A DNA stretch of 64,000 nt, taken from assembly GCA_021186555.1 (NCBI GenBank), contig JAJKFL010000042.1:28829521-28893520 (forward strand), in the 5' to 3' direction. The notes beneath the pieces are model-generated. The model worked only from the letters and a program-made list of their open reading frames with translations. It searched no databases and was not told the origin of the DNA. The position numbers and the translations under genes were made by a program. Origin of the DNA: Reticulitermes speratus (lineage: Eukaryota; Arthropoda; Insecta; Blattodea; Rhinotermitidae). Shown piece by piece: positions 34,155 to 45,277 of the stretch. The first letter of the stretch is position 1; each line of letters begins with the position of its first letter.

Positions 34155-36583
34155 CATTCGTGTCCATGTACGTACGTAGTCTACTCTATGTCTGTATTAC
34201 TATGTGATTTAACATTTGTCATTTGACGTGGGTCTCTTTGTTATCACATCATGACCTTCATTCTGGTTGAGGATGGAGGATGCAGCGTGATATGGAGGGA
34301 AGCTGCGAACACGTGAATGACAAGTCGTACGCAGCCGTCAAGGGATTTTATTCTGGGTTCGGAAGTGTCACTGACAACCCCTCACACGAAAAACATCAGG
34401 TTAACGAAATGTCACACTGAGCTTTGGACTTGCACCAATTCTTTGTCACAGTTTAAGAAACGGAGTGGGTATCATTCAGTTGGTTCAGGATACGGTCCAG
34501 TGGCAGCTGCCGTCAAGACGTTAATAAGCCTTCCGTGTCCATAAACGAGGGAATTTCTTGACTGAGCAGCTGTGACTTTTCAACGAAAGTTCTAATTTAT
34601 GTAGTAAACAAATTTCATTCCTTTTCACGTTAGTATGGAATTCAGCTGCACATCTTTATTTCAGGTTTCGCCACCAAAACCCTATGTGCGTTTCTGTTCG
34701 CCTGCATTCGAGGCACATGTTCTGCCCATTTCATCCCACTTGATTTCATCACCCAAATAATGTTTGGCGAGGAGCACAAATCATGAAGTTCTTCATTGTG
34801 TATTTTTCTCACCCTGTTGTTACTTCCTTGTATCCAAATGACTTCTCAGCAACGTGTTGTCTGTCACCCTCCAGCGATTCTACCTGGCGAAATAGGCCAT
34901 GAAGTCATCTGACTTGACCGGTAATGTTGATTCAGCGTCCACCTCTGCAAGCAGATGCGGTCTGTCCATCAGGGCGCAACTCCTTAAGTAACCCCACCAC
35001 GCTGAGCCACATCACCTCTTAACAATCCCCCGCTGGCTCAGACACTACCCCTGAAGCGAAACCTGTTCCCTCCTAAAATATTTTAGTTGCCTCTTTTCCA
35101 AAACCCATTGTGAGGTGGTCCACCAAAAGCCAATAGTTCGGACGCGCTCAGCTTCAGACAAAACGTGATGTACGTGATGTAAGTAGTCCTTAACTCATGG
35201 TGCTGTGAACACAGACTAGCAGACGAATCCGGCTTTTCGCACCAAGGGGTTATTTCTATTGTGAATTACTTAACGAAGCCGAGGTCTTTAAATAGTTCCA
35301 GATAAGACAGCGTGTTTATGGAGGGCCGCATCAAGGCAGAAAACATTCGTGGCGTTCGTATGTGATAGGTTAAACGACACACGAATTGTCCAGAATGCCG
35401 AGCAGAATTGCTTATCACGTTTTTATTATTGATAAGACCTGTTCAGATGTAGGCCGGTACTCAGGGGCTTGCGAGTTTTAACGGACAAGGCAGTACTTCG
35501 TCACCACTCCTGTTGTACTTATGAGCAATGTGTTTGCTTAATTGCTCGAAATTAGAATGTATCTTATTTGCTGCAGACAGAGGATGCGAATTCTATAGTA
35601 GTTATGATGACGGCTGTGTGGCAGTTGCGCGAAAATAAACAAGTTAACACATCCTTGCGCCAAAAGATACGTATCTTTCGTAAAAAAGAATTTGACTTCA
35701 CAAACTTGTGATAGGCACAAATAAACTGGAAGACAAGGCATGCGGTAACGTTTTTATTTCCGAAATACCAAGCAGTTCTAGAAATGGCATTCAGTCAGTC
35801 ACACTCAGATTGTCATAAAGCGGCTCTGAGTCAGACAGGTTGCAATTTAAAACCATAAAAATGAGATATTTTGTTTCTAAATCTTGGAAGCTGTACAGAC
35901 CATGCGTACTGGTGGCACTTAAGATACACTTTCACTTCTGACGTCTGCACTTGCTCTTAAAGGGTATTAAATACTGAAGAGCCACTTTTGACAATAATTT
36001 AAACTGCATTTAACTTACAACTGCGTTACGAACTTGCCAGCTTTTTTCCCTTGTCAGGGAGACGCCTCCACCGTTTGGGCCGCATAGGCTTCCTTATGTC
36101 CGCTACACCGATATGCTCATGCAACGTGCTTGGAAGCAAGCCATAGCATAGGTTGCAGACTGGAACACAAATTGAAGACAGCCTGACTTAACTGGATTCA
36201 GTGATTGAAGGTGGCGAATTTCAGCTGTGTAAACAGGAGAGTCGGTCTGTTTCCGTAAACACCCGTGTTTGGGTCAGGGATTGGCACAAATGTTATATAG
36301 TCTTCTGTTTATGTAAGTGATAGTCTTAAGTGATGTCTCCCTTCTCCCAGCCTGTTAGCAGTTATTCTGAAATATTTTCTGTTAGTGGTTTTCACTGCAA
36401 CTCATCTTTCCCCAGCTTTTAACTAGATCGTCGACAACGGCAATTTAATGCTTTTCGAAATTACGTTTACTGTGAATCGTATGATGGTTATCGTGGTGAT
36501 TGCCCTTTAAAACTAGCTTTTATTCATCTTGATTATGATGCTGAAAATGGCTGGTTGCGACGGGCTTTAAAAACGCTCAGCTT
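34155..36583. other. Unassigned stretch
   Basis: About 2.4 kb. No transposase, RT or tRNA-like words noticed. Composition is slightly richer in GC at 34680-35110. Confidence 0.45.
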
Positions 36584-36605
36584 CCCCCCCCCCCCCCCCC
36601 CCCCC
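36584..36605. repeat. Poly-C run of 22
   Basis: Third run of exactly 22 C in the window. Confidence 0.95.
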
Positions 36606-36974
36606 TACCCCACCTGTGTTCGGTCTGTGTTTACTGAGGCCGCAACTGGTCTCTAAGCCAGGACGTTCATTGCGCACATATTTGACGTCACTGAATACTG
36701 CTGTATGATCTGTAGACATAGGCAACTTCCAAAGAGAGTCGGTAGAAGTGTTTTCTTGTTTGGCTGTGTTATTGCGTTGTTGATTGGAAGGCGAGCTGCG
36801 TCATGGGTCAGACTGTGTTACGTAGTTCACAGTCCTTGTTCGTCTTACGGCGTTTTATCGGCTGCTCACGTGATCTTCCTTTAAATGGAAGTCCAGAGAA
36901 AGGCTGCTTGTTTGTTTTACGACGCTATCATGTGCAGTTGTTGCTCGTCATATTTATTCCGGAACCTTTGGCAC

Positions 36975-37155
36975 CGAGAGCGTTGGCGGCAACTGGAACG
37001 TTGCTTATTTGCATTCTAAGAGGCCCGCGGTTTGAATCCTGGCCAGAATATTGACTATTTTGTTTCTTCTCTTCCTTCTTCCTTCCACATGTTTTCCAAT
37101 ACATTACCAAATCATAATGCCATTCCATGCTACGGACAGCGTCGTTAAGTAAGTC
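36975..37155 (+). mobile_element. tRNA-derived SINE, family 5
   Basis: The head has GCGTTGGCGGCAACTGGAAC and a clear B box GGTTTGAATCCTGGCC (37030-37045). The 3' tail CCATGCTACGGACAGCGTCG then TTAAGTAAG matches words at about 12630 and 14742. Diverged copy. Confidence 0.6.
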
Positions 37156-38496
37156 ATACACAAATAAAATGGAATTCATTTATTTTTGTAATTTCTTCGG
37201 GTTTCGTAAAATGCGGGGGGATACTTTGAATAGCCGAGGAACCGTTGGAATTCGCTCCATAGAGTTTTTTTTACGGCGGTTAGTGATATCTGAAAAGCGA
37301 AGTGATTGAGTTGATGTTTCGAGGTAGTTTTTTCTAATTTGAATTTTTGCTCCAAAGTGTAGACTGTCGTGTACGGTGACAGTAAGGCAAGGGCGAAAGA
37401 ATGTTGAATGCAGTATCCCGAAATTCACTTGTAAGAATTGAGGGGAAAACGTCAGAATAGGCGGTAGTTGGCGTGCGAACAATGTAAGTACCTGTCGCGT
37501 AGGAAGCAGAAATGGTTCCGTTACCCTGTAACAGTCAGCATAAGTGTGTGGTTGAAAACTAGTCGGGAAGTGAAATTTTGCCATGAAATATGCTCCGCAT
37601 TGTGGCTTATTTGTGGTTATGAATTTATAGTTGAGAAATAGGCTTAACCGATACGAACGGTCGGGAAGCGTTCTTGGCGGTTCAGCGGTTCACCTCAGGC
37701 CCTCCATGCATAATTACGCTTAAGGATATTTTTACCTTCCGACCCTATCCGCCTAAGTTTCACATTCCAGCAACAACGGAGTTCGGCGAATTCCGTATTT
37801 TTCATAGTATTTAAGTGCGATAAACAATCTTCCGCTGCACGGACTTTCGTAGTTTAACAGATGCTGTAGCAAGTGTAACGAACTGTGCAAGGATCAACCT
37901 TCCGCCAAGGCGCGTGGTCGGCACGGTATTTACCATGTGATTCAGCTGGAAAAAAAAAATGAATAAATTTCGAGTCCTTGTAGGTTTACATGTCGAAAAT
38001 TTTGCCAAGGCCTTCAAGCACTGGGAAATCTGACGCGCTAACTTCGGAAAATGTATTTACAAAAGGCTTTTATTGTATGACGGTGTGTGAACTGGGCATG
38101 TTATCTGAACTGGTCTTCCCGTTTGCTTTTACATGCGTGTTCGCAGCATCGTAATTTGAGAACCCCATATATATGAGCCGCGAAGTCAGGACACGGCCCG
38201 CTTTCCCCACAATAAATACCTGCACTCGAAGTGATGTCTTCCTATAATCGCAGAGACCACACGCCTTTGCGATCACAGCCTCTCGGGGTTCAATCGCCAG
38301 GCATCCATCTAACCAAGTTTCCTCCCAAAGGACTAATTACCAAATACGAGCTTCTCCCTCCAGCAGCAACGGTCCTTAGTCTGAACACGTCAAGGCCTGC
38401 AGCCAAGACGCCAAGCACACTTCCAGTTAAAATTTATAAGGCACAGTTTTCACATTCCAGTTATGCTTTTTGTACGCAGAATAGCTTAACTTAGCT
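37156..38496. other. Unassigned stretch
   Basis: No gene found. A GGGGTTCAATCGCCAGG word at 38285-38301 resembles a B box, but no convincing A box precedes it. Confidence 0.45.
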
Positions 38497-38705
38497 GGGC
38501 AGGGGCAAGAATTTTTTCTCTTCTCTGCGTTCCGACAGACACTGGGGGCCGCCCAGCCTCCTATTTAATGGGTACCGGTGGCGCGTTCCTCGAGATTAAA
38601 GCGGCCGGGGCGTGAAGGTGACTACTAACTGCCATCAAGTGCCGAGGTAAAAAATGCTTTGAGCTGAACTCTTAATTCCACATATGCCTTCATTGCATAT
38701 TGCTT
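38497..38705 (+). mobile_element. tRNA-derived SINE, family 1, head missing
   Basis: The plus strand starts in the body with GGGCAGGGGCAAGAATTTTT, then CCTCCTATTTAATGGGTACC, AGCGGCCGGGGCGTGAAGG, GTGCCGAGG and TATGCCTTCATTG. The tRNA head is absent, so this is a 5'-truncated copy. Confidence 0.82.
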
Positions 38706-39872
38706 AATAAAGCACTTGGACAAGTTAGCGTGTATACCGTAGCAGACGGTTAGTGATTGGCTATGATCTCGTGCTGTTTCCATGCAAACAAGTAATTCCC
38801 ACATAGTAGCACGGATGGCGGCTCTGTATTTGATACTCTGCTATGTGAATGATCAAGACGAAACTTAAGTTACTTTTGTAACAGAGGATGGCGGCTTGCA
38901 GATAAAGGTAGAAAAGGAATAAACATGTTTAGGAAGGGTGAAGAATGAGATATGAAAAGATTATTCTTCATTGAAATCCAGCGGTCCGTGGCACTAGTTA
39001 CTTCTGAAACAACGAATCCTTTTGTATCTAATAGGATTCATGTCACAGGGAGTAAGCCTACATGAATGTATGCACACATACAGTAAAACCGGAAACGAGC
39101 GAGATTTAGACCCAAAATTCCAGTAATCGCGCAGCCCGTAATCGCCTGGGGGTACCGACAGTGTACTGGATTTTGTTTATTAGACTTGTGTCTGGGCTAT
39201 ACGACATTATACATATTAATGTCGTAAAATAGCCCGTTGCGAAAAAAAGAAGAACGAAATAAAGAACTGATAATGTCGCAATACAGCAGTGCGGAAGGGC
39301 AGATACGGCGAAATACACGTCGAAGAAGTGGATAAACCAAATGAAGTGGCGGCGAGCTATATTGATCTTTTTATTTGGCCGTTTAATTTAGAAGCGTTTG
39401 AAAGTGTCCGCATCTGTAGTGAAGAAAACGCCCACCCACTCGTACGCCGATGTTAAACACTAGAACCAGCCTCATTCCATCCTATGTAACTGAACACACT
39501 TCCGGTAGTTCCTTAAAATTGGTTGGTAAGACCAGAAACAAATAAGTGTGTGTTTGAGTGAGTGAGTGAGTGAGTGTTTCGGTTTAGAGGGCGTGAGTGT
39601 GTCGTAATTGACGCTGTCAGACTTCTTATGCCCAGCGTCCTGTATTTTTAAACTTAATCCGAAGAGGACGAACGCCACCCTAAATTACTAATGTTTTCGA
39701 CCAGTGTTGAGGAACTTCATTGAATTATTCAGTTGTTTCGATTTTCATTGTCCTGGAGATGACCTGTCACGCATAACTATAGATCGTTAGGAGGCTTCCT
39801 GGCTGCAGCGAGGAGGCTTCACACAGCAGCGGCGTAGCGCAGTAGTGACTGGCCTTACTATTGGTTTGTACT
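38706..39872. other. Unassigned stretch with a small GAGT repeat
   Basis: Apart from the (GAGT)n run at 39556-39577, I see no feature. Confidence 0.5.
39556..39577. repeat. (GAGT)n microsatellite
   Basis: Five consecutive GAGT units. Confidence 0.9.
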
Positions 39873-40126
39873 GGTCGTAAAGGTGACTGTAAAGTCGACC
39901 CTGTTGACGCCGTGAAAGCATATAGCGGGAACTTCACGCCCCAGCCACTTAACCCCCGCCACCGGGGTAAGGACTCCGGTATCTGTTTATTATGAAGCTG
40001 GGTTGACCCCAGATCCGGTCTGGACGTTTTGGGGAAGAGGAAAATCTCTTGCCCCTGACGAAATTCGAAGCCCGCATGGCCCAGTCCGTAGCCTAGTCAC
40101 TACACTGACTACGCTATTCCGGCTCC
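39873..40126 (-). mobile_element. tRNA-derived SINE, family 1
   Basis: Minus strand head GCGTAGTCAGTGTAGTGACT, decayed B box (GCTTCGAATTTCG), CAAGAGATTTTCCTCTTCCC, CCAGACCGGATCTGGGGTC, CGGGGGTTAAGTGGCTGGGG. The next copy starts about 15 bases further on in the same orientation. Confidence 0.85.
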
Positions 40127-40140
40127 TTTTATTGTGGGAG

Positions 40141-40432
40141 GAAAGGTAAAGGTAAATTTGTCCTGTTTAGCTAAGAACCAGGCCATGAAGGCATATGGAA
40201 GGGTGGAAGCATTCTTAACCTCGGCATTATGTGGAGGCGCGTGATCGTTTCCGACTCACCGGCCGTTTTACCCCCGGGATAGAACACTCGTTACCCGCTG
40301 ATTAGGAGGCCCTAGAGCCGGCCTGGACGCTGTAGAGGAGTACAAATCTCTTGCCTGTGCCGGGAATCGACCTATCATTCCACGATCTGCATCCCTTGGC
40401 GTAGTCACTATACCGTCTGAGATATCTCAGCT
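40141..40432 (-). mobile_element. tRNA-derived SINE, family 1
   Basis: One of the fullest copies, beginning (at its 3' end) GAAAGGTAAAGGTAAATTTG. On minus it has a head GACGGTATAGTGACTACGCC, B box GGTCGATTCCCGG, CAAGAGATTTGTACTCCTC, CGGGGGTAAAACGGCCGGTG and ATGCCGAGGTTAAGAATGC. Tandem with 39873-40126, so two insertions of one family lie side by side. Confidence 0.87.
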
Positions 40433-42028
40433 TATAAATTCGGTGAGTGCCAGTATTAAGTCACGACAAGTATAAGGAGCAGAATGCGATTTTTAAGTGT
40501 CCTGCGTTAATGTCAACAGCACTTTCATGCATGTGTCTCATCTTCACAAAAAGGCTCTGATGACAGCCAGTCGGCGGTGTTTTAACCATTGTAACTACTG
40601 CATGGCCAAACAATATGAATTGTATTGCTCCACATGAGGGGAAGAGGACGGGAACTTTGGGATAGAACGAGCAAGAAAAGCAAGGAGCCAGATGAATGAA
40701 GGTTGGATAAATGATATCTCTCCTTTAAAGTCATTTTTGTGTTTCTACTAATTAGGTGTAAATTTATTGTGATTACTGTCGTGCATATCATTACACCGGA
40801 GCGATCTTACGCGTATTATATTCATCGACCCTGACTAACTTGAATGACGGCGTGGCTTGGTTTCTCCGTCTTTTGTTTACATGTTTGCTTTGTTACGGCG
40901 CAAAAACTGCAGAGATGACGAAATTTTTCGTAGGGTAGATCAAGTAAGGGCCTGTATGTTTATGTTCATCTGCCTCGGTTCTCCGTCAATAGATTAAAAA
41001 AATGATTTTTACTAAACACGGCATGAAAGTCGTGCCATTAAAAACCCACCCCATATTTACATCATCAACGGTACATAGTTGCCGTAGGACCTTGCATTGA
41101 GCGCTCCACTTGCACAATTCGAATTAAATTCCAGAGTTTTTGAGTTGATACCGAATGGCAATTTAATGAAGTATTTTCCCCACAAATTTGCGTGCAACTC
41201 ATTTCGAACTGGAAGCAGTGATATTTGCATTTCTCTATACAGTTCTCCGTCCAAAAATGCTGCACCGTATCGAAACGACCTCTTTCGGAACTCGGAGGTG
41301 GAATTAATTAGTCGGCCTGTTCTATCTAAAATTTAAACGTTATCGTGTGGTTTAGATCAACTGATTGTGCACAGGGGACATGGAGGCATGTAGACGCTGT
41401 CCAGAGCGATCGCGAAAGGAAAATCGACGCTTTGGGTAGCTGACGTAACATGTGTGATTACTGTCAGCCAGCTGATGTAACTGATACTGAGTCTGCATCC
41501 AGAAAATTGTTTATACACAGAACGGAGGCGTTTGTCTGGCTTTGAAACCTTTCTCATTTCAACCGCATTTATTACAACACAGTAATTGTGAAAAGGTACA
41601 GATTTACCCTGTGAATCACCGATTTAATCTAATAAATACTTAAATATGTAGTTAAGGTAGTACCTACCCTGCAGACAACACCAACTCTCTATTTCGGTTA
41701 ATGGAGTTTGAAGGAAGTAATTGCTGTTTATTTTGAGAATTGTACGACACCAACAAACAACTCTATGGGTAAATTGTAGAGTTGTGAATGTCACCGCAGA
41801 TGGTGCATATAGATACCGCTTTGCTTTAAAGTGCCAAACGTATTTTTATGTGTTAAAAGTATGTTTGCGAGCCCTAGCGGGGAACGCATCTTCTCCTTTA
41901 TCTGTCTGTCCGTGTGTTCAAGTAAAGAATTTAACACAATTTTCTACCGTGGTTGTCAAGTTGCAGTTGATACTGGGGGTACTGATTGAATACCGACCGG
42001 ATTTTGAACTATTCTAATCGAAGATCCA
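40433..42028. other. Unassigned stretch
   Basis: No feature recognised in about 1.6 kb. Confidence 0.45.
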
Positions 42029-42085
42029 CACAGCTTCTACACAGGAAAATGCCTTAGTGTGCGCCACGACCGCTTTTTTCGAAAT
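42029..42085 (+). mobile_element. SINE family 4 fragment
   Basis: GCGCCACGACCGCTTTTTTC matches the body end of the copy at 15374, preceded by GGAAAATGCC. Only the 3' part is present. Confidence 0.5.
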
Positions 42086-42250
42086 CCTTATCACCCACAA
42101 TTTTTAATCACCTAATCTAATGTGATGCTGTGTAACTTGTGTAGTTCATTTAGCATAGTCAAATGAAGCTATGAGTTGATGACGTCGACAAAATTAAGTT
42201 TATATGTTTAATTAATTTACTTCACAAATTTATACGAAAGCCAGTGCAGA

Positions 42251-42485
42251 CGTGCCATAGCTCAAGTGGCTAGTCACCGGCCCCTTAACGCGGAGCCCTG
42301 GCTTCAACTGTAGGCCAGTGCACGTAAGATTTGTGGTGGGAAAGAGTGGCGTTGGGGCAGGTTATTTTTCTCCGATTACTTCGGGTTTCCTGTCCCTATC
42401 ATTCCACAAATGCTCCATACTCATTTATTCACATGTCACCGATGCTATAGCATCTTAGCAGTCGGTAGTGTCATTACATAAATGT
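42251..42485 (+). mobile_element. tRNA-derived SINE, family 2
   Basis: A box CGTGCCATAGCTCAAGTGGC, then TAGTCACCGGCC, a decayed B-box region (CTGGCTTCAACTGTAGGCC) and the body with GTTATTTTTCTCCGATTAC. The same family lies inverted at 44889 and 54466. The body end differs from those copies, so either the family has variants or this copy is recombinant. Confidence 0.7.
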
Positions 42486-44318
42486 ATAAGATTGGCTGCA
42501 AAGTGTTGGATTGTAAGCTTAGTTTAATACTGATAGGGCCTATTATTCATGTGTCTGTCTGACACTTAAATCAACATTCATTGATGATGATAAATTCTTG
42601 AATTATTGCATCTTTTACTGTGTATGAGTGTTTTGTGAATACAGACCAATAACTTTATTTTTTTCTGGAAAACAGCTGGCATAATCTATGGCCCTTAGAT
42701 TTGATTCAAATGAAGTTCTGGAGCACTTCAGGCAATGCATTCACCACTAGCAACAGCGTCAAGTCAGATCTCAAAGCCCGTTCCAGCCACACAGCAGTCC
42801 TTCTCAGTCCTACCATCATTCTCTCTCGCTGTCCGATGTCTTACATCCCACCGATCGGTAAGTCACAGCAGGACGAGCTGCTCAGCATGAGTTCATTCGT
42901 GCAAGGTGTTGCTGCTAATTCTCTTTGCGGTCTGTGATCTTATCCTTACATTGAAAATAGTTTGACTGCTGAGTACATCTCGTACAGTGTGACCAGCGGA
43001 CCTTCTTAAGAATTCCATTTCAGTCCCTTTATTCTCTTTCGGTCTCTCTGGTTGTAGAGAGCAATTATCGAAGTCTGGATCCTTCTGTAACCCTCCTCAT
43101 CAGGTGGCGCCCATTTCGCTGCTGTGTATTCCGCTCTGTTATGAGCCTTAGTGTGAACCCTTCTCTTGCTGTGTCGATGGTCCATCGATACTTGCCGCCG
43201 CTAGTCGTGACGCCGATGTAGTGTAAAGTCTCCTCTTTATTATCGTCTTTTTGTCTCCCGGTCATTGGGCTACCGCTACGAATACCCGGATATTTGCAGG
43301 TTCGTGTTTCTATGCGCCACCGGTACAAATTACGACGGGTGTCCTGCGTTCCGCGCCGCTACATTCTATTGTTCTGTTTACCGCTCGCGGCCAATTGATG
43401 TTTTTCTGATCTCTTGGTTTTTGTTTTCTTAAAAGTCAGCCATTACTGTAATTGATGATCGCCAAGGGCTATTAAAGTACAGGGCCATGACCTTTAACCT
43501 CAGTCCAAATTGAATCAGATATGATGAACCGTAACTGAGTGTTGGCCCGGTTATATACTCTTGCTTATTAACACATTCACATCTCTATATTGTGTGCCAA
43601 AATTGACTGCTGTACTGTGCTGTGCTGTTAAGACAGAAAGCTCTGCAGCACAGTTAATTTCTCACGGTCGACTCTTCCTTGCATTGCTGTCAGACCCTTC
43701 CATGTTGGTACTGCTCCCTGTTGTACAGTCTAAGTAAATGCATGAATGCACGGAACAGAGACCTTCTTGAGAAGATAATTTTTCAGTGTGTCAAGAATTT
43801 CCGTGCATTTTGTTGAACTCGGAGGTTCGTTACCGTGTTCATAAGGGCCCTCCACTTGTCCCCATCCTGAGCCAGAAGACATTATTTTAAAGAATCCGTC
43901 CAAGTCCAAGGCCCTGTGTAAAATTTCTAACATGTTCGTTTTTTACGGTGTGGAGTTGCTAGCTCCACGCCCATCCCCAAAGTTTGAGGAGTACAGCTTG
44001 TCTCCCGTCGCAACTGTTTATTCAGTATATTCGCAGCTACGCCCATATCTAGAGGCCGTCTGCTCCATCCGCAACCTGAGAATGAGCCATGTCGTGATGA
44101 CGGGAGCCCACCTATCATGAAGTATTAACAGTCTGCTCTTGACTATGTAGAAAACAATTTGGTTTTTGTATACTCGTAACTGCTGCTGGTATTGAAGACC
44201 TTTATAGCCTGTTAATGCAGTCCATATTATAGAATATATGAAACCGACAGTTATATTTGTTTAATGTGACACAATGTTGCGTTGAGGTTGCGAGTAGTGC
44301 CGGTCTAATTGTCGTATA
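42486..44318. other. Unassigned stretch
   Basis: About 1.8 kb with no recognised coding or repeat motif. Confidence 0.45.
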
Positions 44319-44339
44319 TTGTTTTTGTTTCAGGTAAGT
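44319..44339 (+). promoter_or_regulatory. Candidate recursive splice site (zero-length exon)
   Basis: A T-rich tract (44319-44330, TTGTTTTTGTTT) runs directly into CAGGTAAGT (44331-44339), a strong 3' splice site abutting a consensus 5' splice site. Insects with very long introns use such ratchet points to remove the intron stepwise. It fits a window with no host exons. The exact nine-base junction is expected by chance about once per 260 kb per strand, and less often with a polypyrimidine tract. No transcript evidence is available here. Confidence 0.45.
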
Positions 44340-44577
44340 TTGGAACGTGGATCGTCACTGTGCTACCCTGGAATGAAATCTGAACTTCCTCACATTCAGG
44401 CTATACGGTAAGATGTGTGTGAGTACTTCTTAATTCAACCTTCCCTACTTATGTGCTTGTAGTGGCACTAGTTTCGTCGGGTTAGACCTGGTGAATTTAT
44501 GTTACAGCCGTATTGTCATCTTGACACTGAATTGCAAAGCTCATTAGCAGTATTTTATGTGGTAACGGCATGAAGGC

Positions 44578-44607
44578 GTTTAGGGAATGCTGAAGCATTC
44601 CCTAAAC
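44578..44607. repeat. Perfect 14-bp hairpin
   Basis: GTTTAGGGAATGCT (44578-44591) pairs perfectly with 44594-44607 across a two-base GA loop. It is not associated with a gene or a U tract, so a terminator is unlikely. It may come from a templated inversion during repair. Confidence 0.9.
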
Positions 44608-44888
44608 TGCATATTCATTTGCCGGTGTGTGGTTGGACTCCACCTCTTGCTTCCTTCTTCCGAGGCCATCAGTGTTTATCGAATACGGTCTGGATGGTAC
44701 TTGCAACCAAATTAATGTTTAGTTGGATTGTTAATTATCAGCTACTTGTTTGTACACTTGCCTCTTTAAAACTATGTGAGAGTACTTTTCTCTCCAGTGC
44801 TCCCCGATATCCGAAAGGGCATTGCTTTGTTTGAAGGTTTCCAGGGCTTCGCCTCCTTGTCCTTCTGATACGAACAGTATTAAGATGA

Positions 44889-45031
44889 AGGTGAGTATGG
44901 AGCATTGGTGTAATGATGCTGACAGGGGAGAACCGAAGTACTCAGAAGACCCTGTCCCAGTGTCACGTCGACTGGCCCGAGGTCGAACACGGTTGTCCGC
45001 TGTGAGAGGCCTGAGCCATGGGCAGCTCCTG
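44889..45031 (-). mobile_element. tRNA-derived SINE, family 2
   Basis: The minus strand contains CCATGGCTCAGGCCTCTCAC, a B-box-like GTTCGACCTCGGGCC, CACTGGGACAGGGTCTTCTG and GGTTCTCCCCTGTCAGCATC. Same order as 54466-54640. A short deletion has removed most of the stem between A box and anticodon region. Confidence 0.78.
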
Positions 45032-45069
45032 ACGACTAAAATGGATGCACATTATTTATAAACATGCAT

Positions 45070-45277
45070 TGTGATTATGCTATGGGCTAGATGATCCGGG
45101 GTTCGAATCCCGGAAGGGGCAGGAGATTTTTCTCTTGTCTAACTTGTCAAGATGGATCTGTGGGCCACCAATTTCCTATTGAATGGATACAAGGACTCTG
45201 TCCTCGGGGCTAAAGCGGCCGGGACGTAAGGTTGACCACTGACTTCCACCTAGGGCTGAGGTTAATGATGAGTGGAG
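45070..45277 (+). mobile_element. tRNA-derived SINE, family 1
   Basis: Plus strand head with an intact B box GGTTCGAATCCCGG (45100-45113), AGGAGATTTTTCTCTTGTC, CCTATTGAATGGATACAAGG, AAAGCGGCCGGGACGTAAGG and GGGCTGAGGTTAATGATG. It sits immediately right of, and opposite to, a family 2 copy. Best B box of the family in this window. Confidence 0.85.

Noticed and set aside
43083-43110. Hammerhead from minus-strand CTGATGAGG
   Set aside because: No GAAA follows at a usable distance and no helix II forms.
44578-44607. Intrinsic transcription terminator
   Set aside because: A perfect hairpin but no T tract, and the sequence is eukaryotic.
45086-45123. tRNA gene, from the perfect GGTTCGAATCCCGG
   Set aside because: The flanking sequence matches SINE family 1 and no full cloverleaf with acceptor stem can be drawn; the B box is the SINE promoter.
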